A DNA stretch of 48,895 nt from Pseudomonas cedrina subsp. cedrina. Its GTDB lineage: Bacteria; Pseudomonadota; Gammaproteobacteria; Pseudomonadales; Pseudomonadaceae. Both the position numbers and the translations under genes were made by a program. Below are positions 33,901-41,962 of this stretch, piece by piece. The notes beneath the pieces are model-generated. The model was not told where the DNA came from and did no database searches. It saw nothing but the letters and a program-made list of their open reading frames with translations. Each line of letters begins with the position of its first letter. Within the stretch, counting starts at the first letter, position 1. Where the stretch lies: assembly GCF_001983175.1 (NCBI RefSeq), contig NZ_MNPW01000022.1, forward strand, positions 1 through 48,895. The letters are read 5' to 3'.

Positions 33901-36380
33901 GCGCTACTGCCCAAGTGCACGCTGAGCAGCAACGTTTGCAAGGCCGTTATGGCATCCCGGATATCGACCTGTTCGTGCACAACCTGCAAGCCTTGCTCCA
34001 GCAACTGAGCGCATCACCGCTGTTGCGCCAATGGGTTGAGGGCCTGCGAGACAATCCGGACGCCCTGCCCGGTCTAAGCCAGGAGGCCAGCTTGCGCCAG
34101 CCGGTAGCCCGCCTGGCCGAACTGGTCGCTCGACATTGTGTGTTCGACCCGGCGTTGAGCCTGGGCGAGTTGGCCGAATACCTGCGCGATCTGCGTGAAG
34201 AACTAGACGAACTGCCCGACACCCTGCCCCTGCTCAATGAGCTGCACCAAGCCGATCCTGTCTGCCTGGCGGTCGTGCAACAGTACGCCTTGGCGCAACG
34301 CGCACTGGACGGTTTGATTGCCCAGGAAAACCTGACCCGCCTGTACCGCGCCAATCCGCAGCTGGCGCGCTTCGACGGCCTGGCCTTGAGTCTGGCTGCG
34401 CGCCAGGTCAGCCTGGCTGAATGCAACCTGCTCAAAAGCAACGCCCACGTGCTGAGCGCCACGTTGCACCAGCGTTTTCTGGAGCATGTGAAGCAATCGG
34501 CGATGTCGGTGACGCAACTCGATGCCCAGGCCCGTGAGTTCAAAAAAGCCTACGCCAAAGGTCGCCGTGAACTGGAACATGAGCTGGGCAAGACCATGCG
34601 CTATCGCTCCATTCGCGAAATGGCGAGTGGTGACAGTGGCCGCGTGATCAACGACCTCAAGCCCATCTGGTTGATGAGCCCGCTGTCGGTGTCCGACACC
34701 CTGCCTTTGACGCCGGACCTGTTTGACGTGGTGATTTTCGACGAAGCCAGTCAGATCCCCAGCGAAGAAGCCGTGCCCGCACTGAGCCGTGCGCAGCAGG
34801 TGATCGTGGTCGGTGATGAAATGCAATTGCCACCGACCAACTTCTTCTCCAGTGCCGGCGACCAGGACGATAACGAACTGATTGCCATGGAGGATGGCGA
34901 ACAGATTGCAATCAACCTTGATGCCGATAGCCTGCTGAGCCAAGCCGCGCGTAATTTGCCGGCAACCCTCCTGGCCTGGCACTACCGCAGTCGCCACGAA
35001 GCCTTGATCAGTTTTTCCAACGCGGCGTTCTACGAAGGGCGGCTGATCACCATTCCCGACCGTCGTATCGAGCGCCCTGCCCCGGCCCAGACCGCACTGG
35101 ACTCCACGGACGCCCAGGCAGCCATCCGCGGCGCCGACACGCTGCTCGACAGCCCGATCAGCTTCTTGAAGATGAGCGACGGTGTCTATCTCAGTCGCAG
35201 CAACCTGGCCGAAGCGCGGTATATCGCTAACCTGGTACGGGAGCTGCTACAACGGGAGACTGGACTGAGCCTGGGTATCGTCGCCTTTTCCGAGGCCCAG
35301 CAAGGCGCCATCGAGCAGGCCCTGGAAGACTTGGCCAGCGGCGACTCGGCCTTTGCCACACGGCTTGAGCGCGAATACGTGCGTGAAGATGCCGGGCAGT
35401 TCAATGGCTTGTTCGTCAAGAACCTGGAGAACGTCCAGGGAGATGAGCGTGATGTGATCATCCTGAGCATTTGCTACGCGCCAGGACCGAACGGCAAAAT
35501 GCTGATGAACTTCGGCCCGATCAACCAGCGCGGTGGGGAAAAACGCCTGAATGTGATCTTCAGTCGCGCGCGCAAGCGCATGGCGATTGTCTCCAGCATT
35601 GAGGCAGAGGCTATCACCAACACCCACAACGACGGTGCCGCCGCACTGCGTGCGTTCCTGCAGTTCGCCCAGGCCAGTGCCAGCGGGGATGCGCCACGTT
35701 CCCAGGGTATCCTCGCCAACCTCAATCCAGGTGCCAAGCAGTCCTTTGCCGTCAGCCTGCCCAAGGACCACCTGCGCGGCGCGCTCGCTGCCGCTTTGCG
35801 CAAACGTGGGCATTCGGTTGAGGAATATGTCGGACGTTCGCAGTTCCGCTGCGACCTCGCGATCAGTGACGCCAGTGGTGAACACTTCAGCGTCGGCGTA
35901 CTGCTGGACGGTGATATGGCCGCCGCTGACGTGCGTGAGCGCTACATCTTCCGTCCGACGGTACTGCGCAGCTTCGGTTGGAAGATCATCGACGTGCTCA
36001 GTAATGACTGGCTGCGCGACCAGGAAGAGGTGCTCAATCGCATCGAAGCGTTGCTAAGGGGCGAGGACGCCGCTGCACTTCCAGAACCGGAACAGCCAGA
36101 GGAAGCCATCGAGATCCAAGCCCAGCCGCCAGCCCTCCCTGAAGCGACACCCTTGATGCGCGAGTTCACGTTTGGTGAAGGCAATTCCAACAAGTTCTGG
36201 CGTATCGGCGTCACCGAGGCTGAGGTGGTGGTGAATTTCGGTCGTATCGGCACCAAGGGCCAGACCCTGATCAAGTCCCTCGACAGTCCCGAACGCGCCT
36301 TGCGTGAAGCGCAAAAGCTGATCGTAGAGAAACTGCGCAAAGGGTATCAAGAGCAGGCGGGTTCAATCGCCCCGCAGTGA
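30927..36380 (+). CDS. DUF4011 SF1 helicase with nuclease-like and WGR-like C-terminus
   Basis: A 1817-residue protein. Residues 1 to about 235 hold the N-terminal region seen in DUF4011 proteins (LPDLHSWEHRLGHHDEITDI, then FQLGQLLACLACGLDF), which loosely recalls a degenerate kinase lobe. DUF4011 follows (HLRNRLFDLSRRNRLLYFRP). The helicase has Walker A QGPPGTGKSQT near 641, Walker B IFDEASQIPSEE near 1272, VVGDEMQLPPTNFF near 1296, and motifs NVQGDERDVIIL and RLNVIFSRARKRM near 1505-1540. Around 1620-1710, GRSQFRCDLAIS and FGWKIIDVLSNDWL fit the Vsr/MTES_1575 nuclease-like fold. The end (about 1745-1800) is WGR-like: FWRIG, then NFGRIGTKGQ. As I recall, DUF4011-helicase-Vsr proteins include the Hhe anti-phage system. 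The upstream peptidase overlaps it. Confidence 0.88.
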   Translation: MDPVIQPVTFTELLNSHDGAAVPIDDVLFLALPLLRQVAQLHELGRVAQLSYFDVIQGPERTLQLRNPEGIPARLAMDAIKQVQPNPESALNVVGKVRLTRDSESGVAITDLQVQEDLHQTIDHPVFLPDLHSWEHRLGHHDEITDIFQLGQLLACLACGLDFADINDLKTFARHRRNLFQLNGRLNPVLANLIVEMTELNRHERATDVGSLARRLESWREQPASLDVERVLAQAEGPASRRTVVLEHLRNRLFDLSRRNRLLYFRPTQANVNLTVASVPLVMRIESIRPEALCTWQPNFGGFSEQVLSGKPVGLQQWLRFEDQVWLQASLERIIQETRRDRAEFGFSNLRLVVAFMRWHNLKDTPEERIVTPLLWLPVELSRKKGVRDQFVLQCDETEAEFNPVLRHQLRQLYDIQLPETVDLQKTSLEDIHADIARQIKLTEPGVELRLQSKPQIELIHQKAVQHLHHFQRRRARQRMSTPLTKPDFSYDREDFRPLGLQLFQQKVLPSELPLRLAVGAKPVPRNQHPQMVASSAENSTFALPENQGHRYAWDIDLTQVTLANFNYRKMSLVRDYAQLIDEPAQNEAFDRMFSIEPRDVEVQAPDPIPLPEQWNVVAGDATQNAAVSLARTGRNFIIQGPPGTGKSQTITNLIADYAGRGLRVLFVCEKRAALDVVFHRLQQSELGDLCCLIHDSQTDKKTFVGNLRECYERWIAGDAQSSQVQARRDTLLAGLSQQLGLIERFEQAMRGMPESLACSVRELVRHLIELPPVAATLPPEALERLPEWRHWQAQSELTGRVYQAIKERFGLDSFARHPFSRLASSLITHEHAYGQLKAFLDEAGGLIDSVEQCLESSSSLLSADTRLADACVLTQAAEHLTSANLAAHLDLLEPGSSGAQALHAEQAALQALAVQQHNARESNHHWREKLAPQDTQAAIDLVQRLEGSLLRWLQPAWWRLRSELQRRYDFSQHAIRPTLRSVLDNLADEHRATAQVHAEQQRLQGRYGIPDIDLFVHNLQALLQQLSASPLLRQWVEGLRDNPDALPGLSQEASLRQPVARLAELVARHCVFDPALSLGELAEYLRDLREELDELPDTLPLLNELHQADPVCLAVVQQYALAQRALDGLIAQENLTRLYRANPQLARFDGLALSLAARQVSLAECNLLKSNAHVLSATLHQRFLEHVKQSAMSVTQLDAQAREFKKAYAKGRRELEHELGKTMRYRSIREMASGDSGRVINDLKPIWLMSPLSVSDTLPLTPDLFDVVIFDEASQIPSEEAVPALSRAQQVIVVGDEMQLPPTNFFSSAGDQDDNELIAMEDGEQIAINLDADSLLSQAARNLPATLLAWHYRSRHEALISFSNAAFYEGRLITIPDRRIERPAPAQTALDSTDAQAAIRGADTLLDSPISFLKMSDGVYLSRSNLAEARYIANLVRELLQRETGLSLGIVAFSEAQQGAIEQALEDLASGDSAFATRLEREYVREDAGQFNGLFVKNLENVQGDERDVIILSICYAPGPNGKMLMNFGPINQRGGEKRLNVIFSRARKRMAIVSSIEAEAITNTHNDGAAALRAFLQFAQASASGDAPRSQGILANLNPGAKQSFAVSLPKDHLRGALAAALRKRGHSVEEYVGRSQFRCDLAISDASGEHFSVGVLLDGDMAAADVRERYIFRPTVLRSFGWKIIDVLSNDWLRDQEEVLNRIEALLRGEDAAALPEPEQPEEAIEIQAQPPALPEATPLMREFTFGEGNSNKFWRIGVTEAEVVVNFGRIGTKGQTLIKSLDSPERALREAQKLIVEKLRKGYQEQAGSIAPQ

Positions 36381-36408
36381 GCTGGGTCGGTCCAGCATGA
36401 ATGAGACA

Positions 36409-36431
36409 AGCGCGTTCAATTTGAACGCGCT
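36409..36431 (+). terminator. Hairpin after the helicase gene
   Basis: AGCGCGTTCAA and its complement form a 23-bp near-continuous palindrome 28 bp after the helicase stop, with CTTTTT a few bases further on. This is a likely terminator for the peptidase-helicase operon. Confidence 0.6.
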
Positions 36432-36514
36432 GCAGCCACTTTTTCTGAATCCTCCCGCACTGCGCCGCTCAAACAACAAACACCCCACCGCTCATTTGCC
36501 TTGAGGAAACGTCC

Positions 36515-36742
36515 ATGTTTGAAAAGCCGCACTACCTCGTCAGCTTCATCCTCGATAGCCAACCACAAAGCCGAACGCTCGAGCACGATGCGCATGACCT
36601 TGATCCGCAACTGGCGCAGACCCTGCTCAAACAGCGCTTCCCTGAACTCAAGGATGCGCCGCTGAGCGACGTTCAGGTGCAAAAGCGCACCAAGCCCGTG
36701 GACGAAGGCCATGACGTCCCCGGGCACTACAAACAGCCGTAA
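36515..36742 (+). CDS. Small hypothetical protein
   Basis: A 75-residue soluble protein (MFEKPHYLVSFILDSQPQSR at the start) preceded by GAGG at a good distance from the ATG. It is hydrophilic, with no transmembrane helix or cysteine, and ends in a charged tail (KRTKPVDEGHDVPGHYKQP). No family is recognised. It follows the helicase terminator and is convergent with the next small gene, so it is probably an independent unit. Confidence 0.65.
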   Translation: MFEKPHYLVSFILDSQPQSRTLEHDAHDLDPQLAQTLLKQRFPELKDAPLSDVQVQKRTKPVDEGHDVPGHYKQP

Positions 36743-36763
36743 ATGGCTCAGGCGCTGGCCGTC

Positions 36764-36994
36764 TCAGTCGATCGGGCCAATATTGATCGTACGGTCAGCG
36801 CCCAGCCCCTCGACCTTGGCGAGGACGTCGCTGGGCGTGCCTGCGGAAAAATGCACCACGTAGCCCATGCCGCTGCCATCTTCCTCGACCGAGGTGACCC
36901 ACAACTCGACCTCGTCGGCGGCCAAGCCGATGGCGTTGCCGATCTGGCGATTGCGCTGGCCGGAATCGTTGTCGTCCAATGGGTAGTTATTCAT
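36764..36994 (-). CDS. Small hypothetical protein (DUF3606-like)
   Basis: A 76-residue acidic protein: MNNYPLDDNDSGQRNRQIGN, then AIGLAADEVELWVTSVEEDG and VLAKVEGLGADRTINIGPID. A near-perfect Shine-Dalgarno AGGAGG sits 8 nt before the ATG at 36994, which decides the start over the longer frame. The length and the helix after DEVELW recall small stress-related proteins of the DUF3606 type, but I am not certain. It is divergent from the metallothionein gene, with a 197-bp gap between them. Confidence 0.65.
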   Translation of the reverse strand: MNNYPLDDNDSGQRNRQIGNAIGLAADEVELWVTSVEEDGSGMGYVVHFSAGTPSDVLAKVEGLGADRTINIGPID

Positions 36995-37191
36995 CGGTAA
37001 ACCTCCTCGTTCATGGATTGACGCTGTTACCTCCATGGACGCCCAAGGCCGTGGACGGTTCGTTTTTTCTGCCGCTCGGTAGTCGGCTGCACCGCTCATC
37101 ACCCGAAGCGTGTTTTTTTTACAACCTTGCGGATTTTTCAGGGTTCAAAAACAGGTGTGTCGACCCTTACATCACTGATTGCGGAGGATTC

Positions 37192-37452
37192 ATGAACCAC
37201 GCCACCACGAATTTGCCCTGCGCGTGCCCTGATTGCAGTTGCCACGTCGCCGAGGACACGCGCTATCAGCGCGACGGCAAAGCCTATTGCAGCCAGGCAT
37301 GTGCCGACCTGCACCCGGCCGGGCAACCGTGCCCGTCGGACACCTGCCATTGCGAACGCGGTGTTGCGCTGGAGGAGCGCAGCATCAGCGATTCGAAACT
37401 CGATGAGGCCGTGGAAGAAACTTTCCCGGCGAGCGATCCGATTTCGCCTTGA
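37192..37452 (+). CDS. Bacterial metallothionein
   Basis: This 86-residue cysteine-rich protein shows CACPDCSCHV near the N-terminus, then YQRDGKAYCSQACADLH in the middle and CPSDTCHCER after it, the arrangement of Pseudomonas metallothioneins (SmtA/BmtA family). Ten Cys and several His would bind a zinc or cadmium cluster. The hydrophilic C-terminal tail of about 25 residues (LDEAVEETFPASDPISP) is typical of the pseudomonad forms. GGAGGA precedes the ATG. No metal regulator such as SmtB is encoded next to it. Confidence 0.92.
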   Translation: MNHATTNLPCACPDCSCHVAEDTRYQRDGKAYCSQACADLHPAGQPCPSDTCHCERGVALEERSISDSKLDEAVEETFPASDPISP

Positions 37453-37471
37453 CCTGGCATCACGCATAAAA

Positions 37472-37523
37472 ATGTGGGGGCTGGCTTGCCTGCGATAGCC
37501 ATAAGTATCTACACAACTTTCAG
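37472..37523 (-). repeat. REP-containing 52-bp dispersed repeat, copy 2
   Basis: This is the inverted copy of 437-488 with four mismatches, again placed just after a stop codon (metallothionein). Together with the adjacent REP pair at 37542-37672 it fills most of the 364-bp gap 37453-37816. The remaining 140 bp hold no gene that I can support. Confidence 0.8.
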
Positions 37524-37541
37524 AGGCTGGCGAGTTCCCCC

Positions 37542-37672
37542 TGTGGCGAGCGGGCTTGCCCCGCGTTGGGCTGCGCAGCAGCCCTAAATCAGACTCTGCG
37601 GAATGTCTGGTACTCCGCATTCGTTTCCATTGGGCTGCTGCGCAGCCCAACGCGTGGCAAGCCCGCTCACTA
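37542..37672. repeat. REPIN of the GTGGCGAGCGGGC family
   Basis: TGTGGCGAGCGGGCTTGCC at the left and GGCAAGCCCGCTCAC at the right are inverted partners. Inside them GGGCTGCGCAGCAGCCC and GGGCTGCTGCGCAGCCC form further hairpins. It belongs to the same family as the elements flanking the RAYT gene at 48257, with a different centre. Confidence 0.85.
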
Positions 37673-37816
37673 CGGTTATGCGTAGGCTGAAGATTTATAG
37701 GTCAGCGTTTGCTGGTGCTGAAACGTCATCATCCTGCGTTCGTCTGCATGGTAATCTCGCACCACCATGAATAGACATTGATCGTCATGTGACGATGACC
37801 AGAACCAGGAAAGAAC

Positions 37817-38686
37817 ATGCCAAAGATTTCTCACTCAGCCCTGCGCCGCCAATTCCGTGAATTGCTCGCCACCCCAATTTGCGTAGAAACCGCCTCCGTC
37901 TTCGACCCGATGTCCGCGCGTATCGCCGCCGACCTGGGTTTCGAGGTCGGTATCCTCGGTGGTTCCGTGGCCTCGTTGCAGGTCCTGGCGGCGCCGGATT
38001 TTGCGCTGATCACCCTGAGTGAGTTCGTTGAACAGGCCACCCGAATCGGGCGCGTGGCCCAGTTGCCGTTCATTGCCGATGCCGACCATGGCTACGGTAA
38101 CGCGCTGAACGTGATGCGTACCGTCGAAGAACTCGAGCGCGCCGGTGTGGCCGCGTTGACCATTGAAGACACGTTGCTGCCTGCGCAGTTCGGGCGTAAG
38201 TCCACCGACCTTATCTCGATTGAAGAAGGCATCGGCAAGGTCCGCGCCGCGCTGGAAGCGCGGGTTGATCCGCAACTGTCGATCATCGCCCGCACCAACG
38301 CCGGTGTGTTGCCGACCGAAGCGGTCATCGAGCGCACCCTGGCTTACCAGAAAGCCGGCGCCGACGGGATCTGCATGGTCGGCGTGGCTGATTTCGAGCA
38401 TCTGGAAAAAATCGCCGAGAACCTGACGGTGCCGCTGATGCTGGTGACCTACGGCAATCCAAAACTGCATGACGCGCAACGCCTCGCCAGCCTGGGCGTG
38501 CGCGTGGTAGTTGCCGGTCACGCAGCCTATTTTGCCGCGATCAAGGCGACCTACGACAGCCTGCGCGCCCAGCGCCAGCTGACCCATAGCACCTCAAACC
38601 TCAGTGCCACCGAGCTGACGCACACCTACACCCTGCCGGAAAGCTACGTGGCGTGGGCTGAAGAGTTCATGGATGTAAAAGAGTAA
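37817..38686 (+). CDS. Oxaloacetate decarboxylase, PA4872 type
   Basis: The 289 residues belong to the isocitrate lyase/PEP mutase superfamily. PFIADADHGYGNALNVMRTV holds the metal-binding Asp pair, IEDTLLPAQFG follows, and LSIIARTNAG is the substrate region. The length and sequence match the PA4872 group, shown in P. aeruginosa to decarboxylate oxaloacetate, here in the cytoplasm with Mg2+. The early segment SVASLQVLAAPDFALITL also fits. A spaced ribosome site and ATG at 37817 are plausible. It is monocistronic, closed by the hairpin at 38708. Confidence 0.92.
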   Translation: MPKISHSALRRQFRELLATPICVETASVFDPMSARIAADLGFEVGILGGSVASLQVLAAPDFALITLSEFVEQATRIGRVAQLPFIADADHGYGNALNVMRTVEELERAGVAALTIEDTLLPAQFGRKSTDLISIEEGIGKVRAALEARVDPQLSIIARTNAGVLPTEAVIERTLAYQKAGADGICMVGVADFEHLEKIAENLTVPLMLVTYGNPKLHDAQRLASLGVRVVVAGHAAYFAAIKATYDSLRAQRQLTHSTSNLSATELTHTYTLPESYVAWAEEFMDVKE

Positions 38687-38707
38687 CCCCCCGCCTCGCA
38701 AAGAAAC

Positions 38708-38730
38708 CGGGCCGGCTCCGCGCCGGCCCG
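38708..38730 (+). terminator. GC-rich hairpin after oxaloacetate decarboxylase
   Basis: CGGGCCGGC pairs perfectly with GCCGGCCCG around a 5-nt loop, 22 bp after the stop codon. Only a weak T stretch (TGTTAAG) follows. It separates the decarboxylase from the terpene operon; the remaining gap to 38903 shows no further element I can name. Confidence 0.6.
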
Positions 38731-38903
38731 TGTTAAGACGTACCCATCGCTCAACCTCTACCCTCCTGCGCGTTCACCGCGCCCCCGGCGGCTTTTCCTG
38801 TCGCTATCTCAAATTATTCCCACATCGCAGGCTGTGCCTCATCGCGTAAGGTCACGCTGGCTGGACGCTTCTACCCAGATGCGTCAAAAAACAGGAGCGC
38901 TTC

Positions 38904-41120
38904 ATGCCACCCGAACCCCACGAAGGCGACCCTGGCGGCCGCGATGACAGCTATCATCTACCGTCAACCCCGCTGATTATTCCCGACGTCCAACTGCCGT
39001 TCTCAGCCCCGCCGCCACGTTCCGACACGGATCACCTGCGCACCCATGCGCTCGCCTGGGCGCAGCAATACGGCTTGATTGGCCGCCGCGGCGCACATCG
39101 ACTGGGCACCACGCCTCTGCTCGATCTGGGCATAGCGCTGTGCGGCGCAGCGCCCACGGATCGCGCAGAGGTGCTGGTGTGCTGGTACCTGTGGGCGCTT
39201 ATCCTGGATGATCGCATCGACGACGGGCCATGGGCGGAAAACGGCGCATTGGAACGTTTCAATACTGCCGTGCAGGCAGTCACCGAGGCCGATGGCGCGC
39301 CAGGCCACCGATTTGACGACCCGATGCTCGTTGCCCTGGCCGATGATCTGTGGCCGCGCACCCGTTGCTGGGGCGGCGAGCGTTGGCGGCATCGGCTCGT
39401 GCGGCATCTGGGCCGACATCTGCAAGCGCAGGCGACGTTGGTGCAGGTGCGTGAAACCGACGGGACGCTCACGTTGGCCGAATATCTGCCGTTGCGCCGG
39501 GATTCGTTTGGCGCATTGTTCTTCTTCGATCTGATCGACGGGGCCGAAACACTGGACCCTTATCTGCATCCGGAGTGCGCCGAGGGGTGGAACCGGCTAC
39601 GTGAACACAGCGCCGATATCATCGCCTGGACCAACGATCTCCATTCGATTGCCAAAGACGTGGTGTGTGGCGAGCGCTTCAACCTGGTGTCGATACTCGC
39701 GGCTGCGACTGGCTTCGATTGGCCTGCCGCGATCGAGTCCGCGCATCAGCAGGTCACCAAGGCCGTCGAGCAGTTCACTGCAGTAGCCGCTCGACGGGTC
39801 AGTCAGCGGTCCTGCGCCGCAACCGACCCGGAGCGCCTGAGCCAGGTGGTGCGCGCGGCCGGCGACTGGCACCGAACCGTTTCCCGCTATCACCTGCATG
39901 CCGCCGGCACAACGACGCAGGCCAGCCGGCAAGTGGACCTGCAACTCACCCCGCCGACGCTCAAATCCCGGCAGTTCGAAATCGATCCCTACCCCTTGTA
40001 TGAGCGTTTGCGCACCACGCTGCCGATCGTCTACGACGAGCCCACCGATGTGTGGCTGGTCAGCCGGCATGTGGACGTCAAGGCTGCGCTCACCCACCCT
40101 GGCGCAAGCAGCAACAACTACGCCTGGCAGATTGGCCCGCTGCTGGGGCACACGATTGTCGCCATGGACGGCTGCGAACACGCCCAGCACCGGGCATTGC
40201 TCAGCCCGGCGTTCCGCAGCAAGGCACTCGCCCTGCTCCAAGACTCGATCATTTCGGTGACCACTGACCTGCTGACGCCGATGCACGGCCGTTCCCAGGT
40301 CGAGCTGATTGCCGATTTCACCGCAGCCTTGCCGGTGCGGGTGATGGCACGCGTGCTGGGCCTGCCGGCCGAAACCTGTGAACAGGTGGCGCAGTTGAAG
40401 CGCTGGTGCGCCATCGGCTTCGCTTACATGGGCAACTACCGACAGGATCCTGCCCTGTTGACCGGCGGTTTATCCAATCGGGACAGCTTCTACGACTTCA
40501 TCCAGCCGTACATCGATGCTCGCCGTGCGCAGCCCACCGACGACTTGATCTCGCAGCTTCTGGCGGCACGCATTGACGGCGAACCCTTACCCGAGACATT
40601 GGTGCGCGCGTACTGCGCGATCCTGATGACGGCGGGCAGCGAGACCAGCCATGGCGCCCTGGCCAATCTGCTGGTCAACCTGTTGAGCGAGCCCGGCGTC
40701 AAGGAAGCGGTGATGGCCAATCCCGAGTTGATGGACAACGCGCTTTGCGAAACCCTGCGACGCAACCCGCCCTTGCAACTGGTCCTGCGGGAGGCCCGTG
40801 AAACGCTGGCGCTGCCGTCAGGAACGATCCCCGCCGGCGCGACCCTGGCATGCCTGATCGGCTCGGCCAACCGTGATCCGGACCAATTCAGCGAACCGGA
40901 CACCTTCAACCTGTCTCGTGCCCACCAGGAAGCGAACCATTTCGCCTTTGGCGCGGGCCGGCACTTCTGCCTGGGCTCCCTGCTGGCGCGGATGGAAATC
41001 ACGATTGGCGCTCGCATGCTGCTGCAGGCCTTTCCCAACATACGCTGGGCCCCAGGCTTTGAGCCCACGGAGTGCGGGTTTCTCAACCGCGGCCCCAATC
41101 GACTGGAGGTTGCACTATGA
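38904..41120 (+). CDS. Terpene synthase-cytochrome P450 fusion
   Basis: Residues 1 to about 345 of 738 are a class I terpene cyclase. The metal motif LDDRIDD is at 101-107. The pyrophosphate-sensor Arg198 lies 46 residues before NDLHSIAKD (244-252), an NSE triad with Asp in place of the final Glu, and the RY pair is at 328-329. Residues about 350-738 are a P450 with an I-helix TAGSETS, an ExxR motif (ETLR) and FGAGRHFCLG with ligand Cys689. No redox partner is encoded nearby. AGGAGC precedes the ATG. The stop overlaps the methyltransferase start (ATGA). A cyclised and then oxidised sesqui- or monoterpene is expected; chain length and product are unknown. The fusion in one frame is unusual. 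Confidence 0.92.
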   Translation: MPPEPHEGDPGGRDDSYHLPSTPLIIPDVQLPFSAPPPRSDTDHLRTHALAWAQQYGLIGRRGAHRLGTTPLLDLGIALCGAAPTDRAEVLVCWYLWALILDDRIDDGPWAENGALERFNTAVQAVTEADGAPGHRFDDPMLVALADDLWPRTRCWGGERWRHRLVRHLGRHLQAQATLVQVRETDGTLTLAEYLPLRRDSFGALFFFDLIDGAETLDPYLHPECAEGWNRLREHSADIIAWTNDLHSIAKDVVCGERFNLVSILAAATGFDWPAAIESAHQQVTKAVEQFTAVAARRVSQRSCAATDPERLSQVVRAAGDWHRTVSRYHLHAAGTTTQASRQVDLQLTPPTLKSRQFEIDPYPLYERLRTTLPIVYDEPTDVWLVSRHVDVKAALTHPGASSNNYAWQIGPLLGHTIVAMDGCEHAQHRALLSPAFRSKALALLQDSIISVTTDLLTPMHGRSQVELIADFTAALPVRVMARVLGLPAETCEQVAQLKRWCAIGFAYMGNYRQDPALLTGGLSNRDSFYDFIQPYIDARRAQPTDDLISQLLAARIDGEPLPETLVRAYCAILMTAGSETSHGALANLLVNLLSEPGVKEAVMANPELMDNALCETLRRNPPLQLVLREARETLALPSGTIPAGATLACLIGSANRDPDQFSEPDTFNLSRAHQEANHFAFGAGRHFCLGSLLARMEITIGARMLLQAFPNIRWAPGFEPTECGFLNRGPNRLEVAL

Positions 41121-41962
41121 CCACCCCTTTCCTCGCCGAGGAACCTGGCTACACCAGCAGCTATCTCGGTGACCAGCATGCGGGTCAGTTGGCACGGCTG
41201 CGCACCCTGGAATCGGCCTTTGATCCGCTGAGCCAATCGGTATTCGAGCAACTGGTTCTTCCGGCCAGGCCTGCCATCCTGGACCTGGGCGCAGGTGCCG
41301 GATCCCTCGCCGCCTGGCTGGCCCGGCGATATCCCGACGCAAGTGTCACCGCCACCGACATCGATACGCGCTTGCTCATGGATTTACCTGGCATCCACGT
41401 GGTCGCCCACAATGTCGTGACCGACGATTTTCCAGCGGCTTCCTTTGACGTTGTGCACGCCCGGGCGCTGCTGTGCCATCTCGCCGAGCGCGAAGAAATA
41501 TTGACGCGAGCCATCACCTGGCTTCGTCCAGGCGGCTGGTTGGTGATTGAAGACGTGAGCCTGCAACCGAGCTTGAGCACGGAGAACCCGTTGTTGCGCA
41601 AAGTGGCCCAGGCGGGTGTCACTCTGTTGGAGCAGTCCATTGGTTCCGACATGCGCTGGGCCGACACCCTTCCCCGCCAGCTCCGTGAGCGCGGGCTCTC
41701 GAACTGTGCGCATCGCACCCTCGAAGGCCGGATCGGCGATGGCAGCGCAGCCGATACCTTCTGGGCCGCAACCACCGCACAGGCGGTGCCCGCGCTGCTG
41801 AAACTCCAGTTGCTCACCCAGCAAGACCTTGATGCCATGGCCGACCTGCGGGCCGATCCGGGGTTCACCGAAGCGGCTTTGACCTTGGTCAGCGCCTGGG
41901 GGCAAGTGCCCGCACTTGACAGGAACGACGCAGCATCGAGGGAGTTACACAATGAACCATGA
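41117..41962 (+). CDS. Class I SAM-dependent methyltransferase
   Basis: The 281-residue protein has the Rossmann methyltransferase motif ILDLGAGAGSLAAWLA (about 54-69), an acidic motif II (VTATDID), DVVHARALLCHL and LRPGGWLVIEDVSLQPS. It looks like a UbiE- or small-molecule-type enzyme. It overlaps the terpene synthase-P450 stop by 4 bp and the idi start by 11 bp, so it is an integral step of the terpene pathway. It could methylate the oxidised terpene (O-methyl ester or ether) or, as in the 2-methylisoborneol and sodorifen systems, the prenyl diphosphate carbon. The sequence does not decide between these. Confidence 0.88.
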   Translation: MTTPFLAEEPGYTSSYLGDQHAGQLARLRTLESAFDPLSQSVFEQLVLPARPAILDLGAGAGSLAAWLARRYPDASVTATDIDTRLLMDLPGIHVVAHNVVTDDFPAASFDVVHARALLCHLAEREEILTRAITWLRPGGWLVIEDVSLQPSLSTENPLLRKVAQAGVTLLEQSIGSDMRWADTLPRQLRERGLSNCAHRTLEGRIGDGSAADTFWAATTAQAVPALLKLQLLTQQDLDAMADLRADPGFTEAALTLVSAWGQVPALDRNDAASRELHNEP

